Below are positions 61,899-64,000 of a stretch of DNA of 64,000 nucleotides, piece by piece; the first letter of the stretch is position 1, and each line of letters starts with the position of its first letter. Where the stretch lies: assembly GCF_003604215.1 (NCBI RefSeq), contig NZ_QXGS01000007.1:62001-126000 (forward strand), in the 5' to 3' direction. The translations under genes were made by a program, and so were the position numbers. Below the pieces are notes generated by a model, which was not told the origin of the DNA, searched no databases, and saw only the letters and a program-made list of their open reading frames with translations. The stretch is from Teichococcus vastitatis. GTDB lineage: Bacteria; Pseudomonadota; Alphaproteobacteria; Acetobacterales; Acetobacteraceae.

Positions 61899-61927
61899 TT
61901 GCCTCCGTGTCGGGGCTGCCCTTATAT
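61899..61927 (+). promoter_or_regulatory. Putative promoter of the petABC operon
   Basis: TTGCCT (61899-61904), a 17-bp spacer and TTATAT (61922-61927), about 150 bp before the petA ATG. It is the best sigma-70-like pair in the divergent hemF-petA region. Confidence 0.5.
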
Positions 61928-62078
61928 GTCGCTGGCGCATAGATCGCCGTAGCTTCGCGCGGAGGAATAGCCCGCCAGGTTGCGCACGGGGCGGCGTCAC
62001 CGCAGTTGCGGTCTAAACATCAGCGGCGCCTCCGCCTGTCGGCTTTTCAGGGCGCGCCGCCAAAAGGGACGATGAGGC

Positions 62079-62651
62079 ATGGCTGATACGCTTGCGCCCG
62101 CCAGTTCCCCGGACCTGGGCAATGCCCATGGGCCTGAACAGGGGACGAAGCGCGACTTTCTGAAACTGGTGACCGGGTCCTTCGCGGTTGTCGGCGTGGG
62201 CGCCATTGCCTGGCCGTTCATTGCCTCGATGAATCCCGCCAAGGACGTGCTGGCCCTGGCCAGCACCGACGTGACGCTCGATCATATCGCCGAGGGTCAG
62301 GCGGTCACCGTGATGTGGCGCGGTAAACCGGTGTTCGTGCGCCACCGCACCGCGGCGGAGATCGAGGAAGCCCAGAAAGTCCCGCTGGGAGAACTGCGCG
62401 ATCCTGCCCCCGACCAGTCGCGCGTGCAGCGTGAGCCCTGGCTGGTGGTGGTCGGCGTCTGCACCCACCTGGGCTGCGTGCCGCTGGGGCAGAAACCCAC
62501 CGATCCGCGCGGCGATTTCGGCGGCTGGTTCTGCCCCTGCCACGGCAGCCACTACGACACGGCTGGGCGCATCCGCCGTGGCCCGGCGCCGTCCAATCTC
62601 GCTGTCCCGGAATACGCCTTCCGTTCCGACACCCAGATCCGTATCGGCTGA
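62079..62651 (+). CDS. petA: Ubiquinol-cytochrome c reductase, Rieske iron-sulfur subunit
   Basis: 190 residues. The N-terminal Tat-type anchor has [20 protein letters not shown] without a strict twin arginine, and the single helix stays in the membrane. The Rieske cluster ligands are C128 and H130 (CTHLGC) and C152 and H155 (CPCHGS), with C133 and C154 as the disulfide pair. It transfers electrons from ubiquinol to cytochrome c1 in complex III. First gene of the petABC operon. Confidence 0.97.
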   Translation: MADTLAPASSPDLGNAHGPEQGTKRDFLKLVTGSFAVVGVGAIAWPFIASMNPAKDVLALASTDVTLDHIAEGQAVTVMWRGKPVFVRHRTAAEIEEAQKVPLGELRDPAPDQSRVQREPWLVVVGVCTHLGCVPLGQKPTDPRGDFGGWFCPCHGSHYDTAGRIRRGPAPSNLAVPEYAFRSDTQIRIG

Positions 62652-62662
62652 GGACCAGTCCC

Positions 62663-63937
62663 ATGGCATCCGGCCTGCACGACAGCACCATCCAGAACCC
62701 CGTCATCCGCTGGGTCGACCAGCGGCTGCCGGTGTTCACCATGATGCAAAAGGAGTACGGGACATTCCCGACTCCCCGGAATTTCAACTATTTCTGGAAT
62801 TTCGGTCCGCTGGCAGTGATCACCCTGGTGATCATGATCGCCACCGGCATCTTCCTGGCCATGAACTACACGGCGCATACCAGCATGGCGTTCGACAGCG
62901 TCGAGCGGATCATGCGCGACGTGAACTATGGCTGGCTGATCCGTTACGTGCACATGAACGGCGCCTCGATGTTCTTCATCGTCGTGCTGATCCACATCTG
63001 GCGGAACCTCTATTACGGCTCCTACAAATCGCCGCGCGAACTGCTCTGGATCCTCGGGGTCGTCATCTTCCTGCTGATGATGGCCACCGCCTTCATGGGC
63101 TATGTGCTGCCCTGGGGCCAGATGTCCTTCTGGGGCGCCACCGTGATCACCAACCTGTTCTCGGCCATCCCCCTGGTCGGCAACAGCATCGTGACCCTGC
63201 TCTGGGGCGGCTTCTCGGTCGACAACCCGACGCTGAACCGCTTCTTCTCCCTGCACTACCTGTTGCCCTTCGTGATCGCCGGCGTGGTGTTCCTGCATAT
63301 CGCCACGCTGCACATCACCGGCTCCAACAACCCGCTGGGCATCGAGCCCAAGGGCCCGCAGGATACGGTGCCGTTCCATCCGTACTACACGGCCAAGGAC
63401 AGCGTCGGCATCATCGTCTACCTGATCGTGTTCTCGGTGCTGGTGTTCTTCACCCCCAACTACCTGGGCCACACCGACAACTACATCCCGGCCAACCCGC
63501 TGGTGACACCGCCGCACATCGTGCCGGAATGGTACTTCCTGCCGTTCTACGCGATCCTGCGCGCGGTTCCGAACAAGCTGGGCGGCGTTCTGCTGATGTT
63601 TGGCGCCATCGCCGTGCTGTTCGTGCTGCCCTGGCTGGACCGTTCCCCGGTACGCTCCATGCGCTTCCGGCCGATCGCCAAGTGGTTCCTGCTGCTGTGG
63701 GGCGTCAACTTCTTCGTGCTGATGTGGACGGGCGCCATGCCGGCCGAAGGCATCTACGTCACCATCGCCCGCCTCAGCACCGCCTATTACTTCGCATACT
63801 TCCTGGTGATCCTGCCGCTGCTCTCCAAGGTGGAACGGCCGCTGCCGCTGCCGGAGAGCATCAGCCGCGCCGTGCTGCGCGGCGGCGGTCACCTGCATGG
63901 GGCCGCCGCCACGGCCAAGCCGATGGAGAAGGCCTGA
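62663..63937 (+). CDS. petB: Ubiquinol-cytochrome c reductase, cytochrome b subunit
   Basis: 424 residues with eight membrane helices; holds the two b hemes and both quinone sites of complex III. Seen: heme-ligand His in [20 protein letters not shown] and [20 protein letters not shown], the Qo motif PEWY in [12 protein letters not shown], and [20 protein letters not shown]. The operon is usual for the class. Its TGA shares one base with the ATG of petC. Confidence 0.97.
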   Translation: MASGLHDSTIQNPVIRWVDQRLPVFTMMQKEYGTFPTPRNFNYFWNFGPLAVITLVIMIATGIFLAMNYTAHTSMAFDSVERIMRDVNYGWLIRYVHMNGASMFFIVVLIHIWRNLYYGSYKSPRELLWILGVVIFLLMMATAFMGYVLPWGQMSFWGATVITNLFSAIPLVGNSIVTLLWGGFSVDNPTLNRFFSLHYLLPFVIAGVVFLHIATLHITGSNNPLGIEPKGPQDTVPFHPYYTAKDSVGIIVYLIVFSVLVFFTPNYLGHTDNYIPANPLVTPPHIVPEWYFLPFYAILRAVPNKLGGVLLMFGAIAVLFVLPWLDRSPVRSMRFRPIAKWFLLLWGVNFFVLMWTGAMPAEGIYVTIARLSTAYYFAYFLVILPLLSKVERPLPLPESISRAVLRGGGHLHGAAATAKPMEKA

Positions 63938-64000
63938 TGCGCGTGCCCACCCTGAAGGCGGCCATTCTGGCCGCCACCCTCTCGCTTGGCCTGGCTGCGC
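63937..64000 (+). CDS. petC: Cytochrome c1, 5' end (cut by window)
   Basis: Only 21 codons are inside the window: [20 protein letters not shown] and one more Ala, a Sec signal peptide. The ATG overlaps the petB stop by one base. Position after petA and petB identifies it as the membrane-anchored cytochrome c1 of complex III. The heme motif lies beyond the window. Confidence 0.8.
   Translation, partial: MRVPTLKAAILAATLSLGLAA

Noticed and set aside
1-64000. Search for CRISPR arrays, insertion sequences, integrase/att sites and prophage genes.
   Set aside because: No regularly spaced repeats, transposase-like proteins or phage proteins were seen; the accessory-looking regions are explained by single genes or remnants.

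Overview
This 64 kb window is chromosomal DNA from a very GC-rich alphaproteobacterium. The gene order and protein sequences fit Acetobacteraceae (Roseomonas-like Rhodospirillales) best. That placement is an inference from gene content: ileS-lspA-bamF-like-M16-M16-pgi-mutL, a twin-TM/HIG1-etfB-etfA-3HB-CoA dehydrogenase cluster, a chorismate mutase-hisC-tyrC operon, petABC, and several Bug/TctC binding proteins. I see no rRNA, tRNA, CRISPR array, insertion sequence or prophage. Coding density is high and most intergenic gaps are under 250 bp. Long open frames antisense to real genes are common here and were left out.

Layout. 1-3.3 kb: the end of pheT, then a convergent gene for an unusual DUF2231-Rieske-hemerythrin fusion. 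3.4-7 kb: an amino-acid ABC importer (binding protein and two permeases, no ATPase) and a divergent Tat-exported cyclase-family protein. 7-20 kb: a long minus-strand block reading LOG family protein, ribF, an alpha/beta hydrolase, ileS, lspA, a BamF-like lipoprotein, two M16 peptidases, pgi and mutL; several of these overlap by ATGA. 20-29 kb: mainly plus-strand metabolic genes (M20 peptidase, DUF1810, ferredoxin-NADP reductase, a coupled GST/VOC/FkbM trio, a WecA-like transferase, a PNPOx-like protein, radC), with a YjbF-like lipoprotein on the other strand. 29-34 kb: minus-strand CYP152-type P450, CorA, 3-hydroxybutyryl-CoA dehydrogenase, etfA, etfB and a HIG1 protein. 34-39 kb: a large MscS channel, an orphan ACT-domain protein behind a possible Ile/Val leader peptide, and an OmpA-like lipoprotein.

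38.6-43 kb: the aromatic/histidine operon, then metX and a methyltransferase remnant. 43-49 kb: a SARP/TPR regulator, a small helical protein, a 79-residue repeat peptide with a structured leader followed by a DUF6065-like gene and a PA0069-type radical SAM gene, and a DUF6644/DUF6152 pair. 49-56 kb: CsbD, the CCA-adding enzyme, an MFS transporter, a small Cys-rich protein, an MsbA-type ABC exporter behind a Fur-box-like site, DUF1003, a flavin reductase and a tyrosine phosphatase. 56-61 kb: a catabolic or uptake island (two Bug/TctC proteins, a TauD-type dioxygenase, an LLM monooxygenase) arranged around a divergent promoter with repeated ATCGTG elements. 61-64 kb: hemF and the petABC operon, cut by the window end within petC.

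Most of the window is ordinary housekeeping sequence. The parts that look least described are the repeat-peptide/DUF6065 locus (45.4-46.7 kb), the putative leaderless Ile/Val attenuator ahead of the ACT protein (36.5-37.0 kb), the three-domain Rieske-hemerythrin membrane protein (1.8-3.3 kb), and the two regulated intergenic regions at 52.2-52.4 kb and 58.3-58.4 kb.
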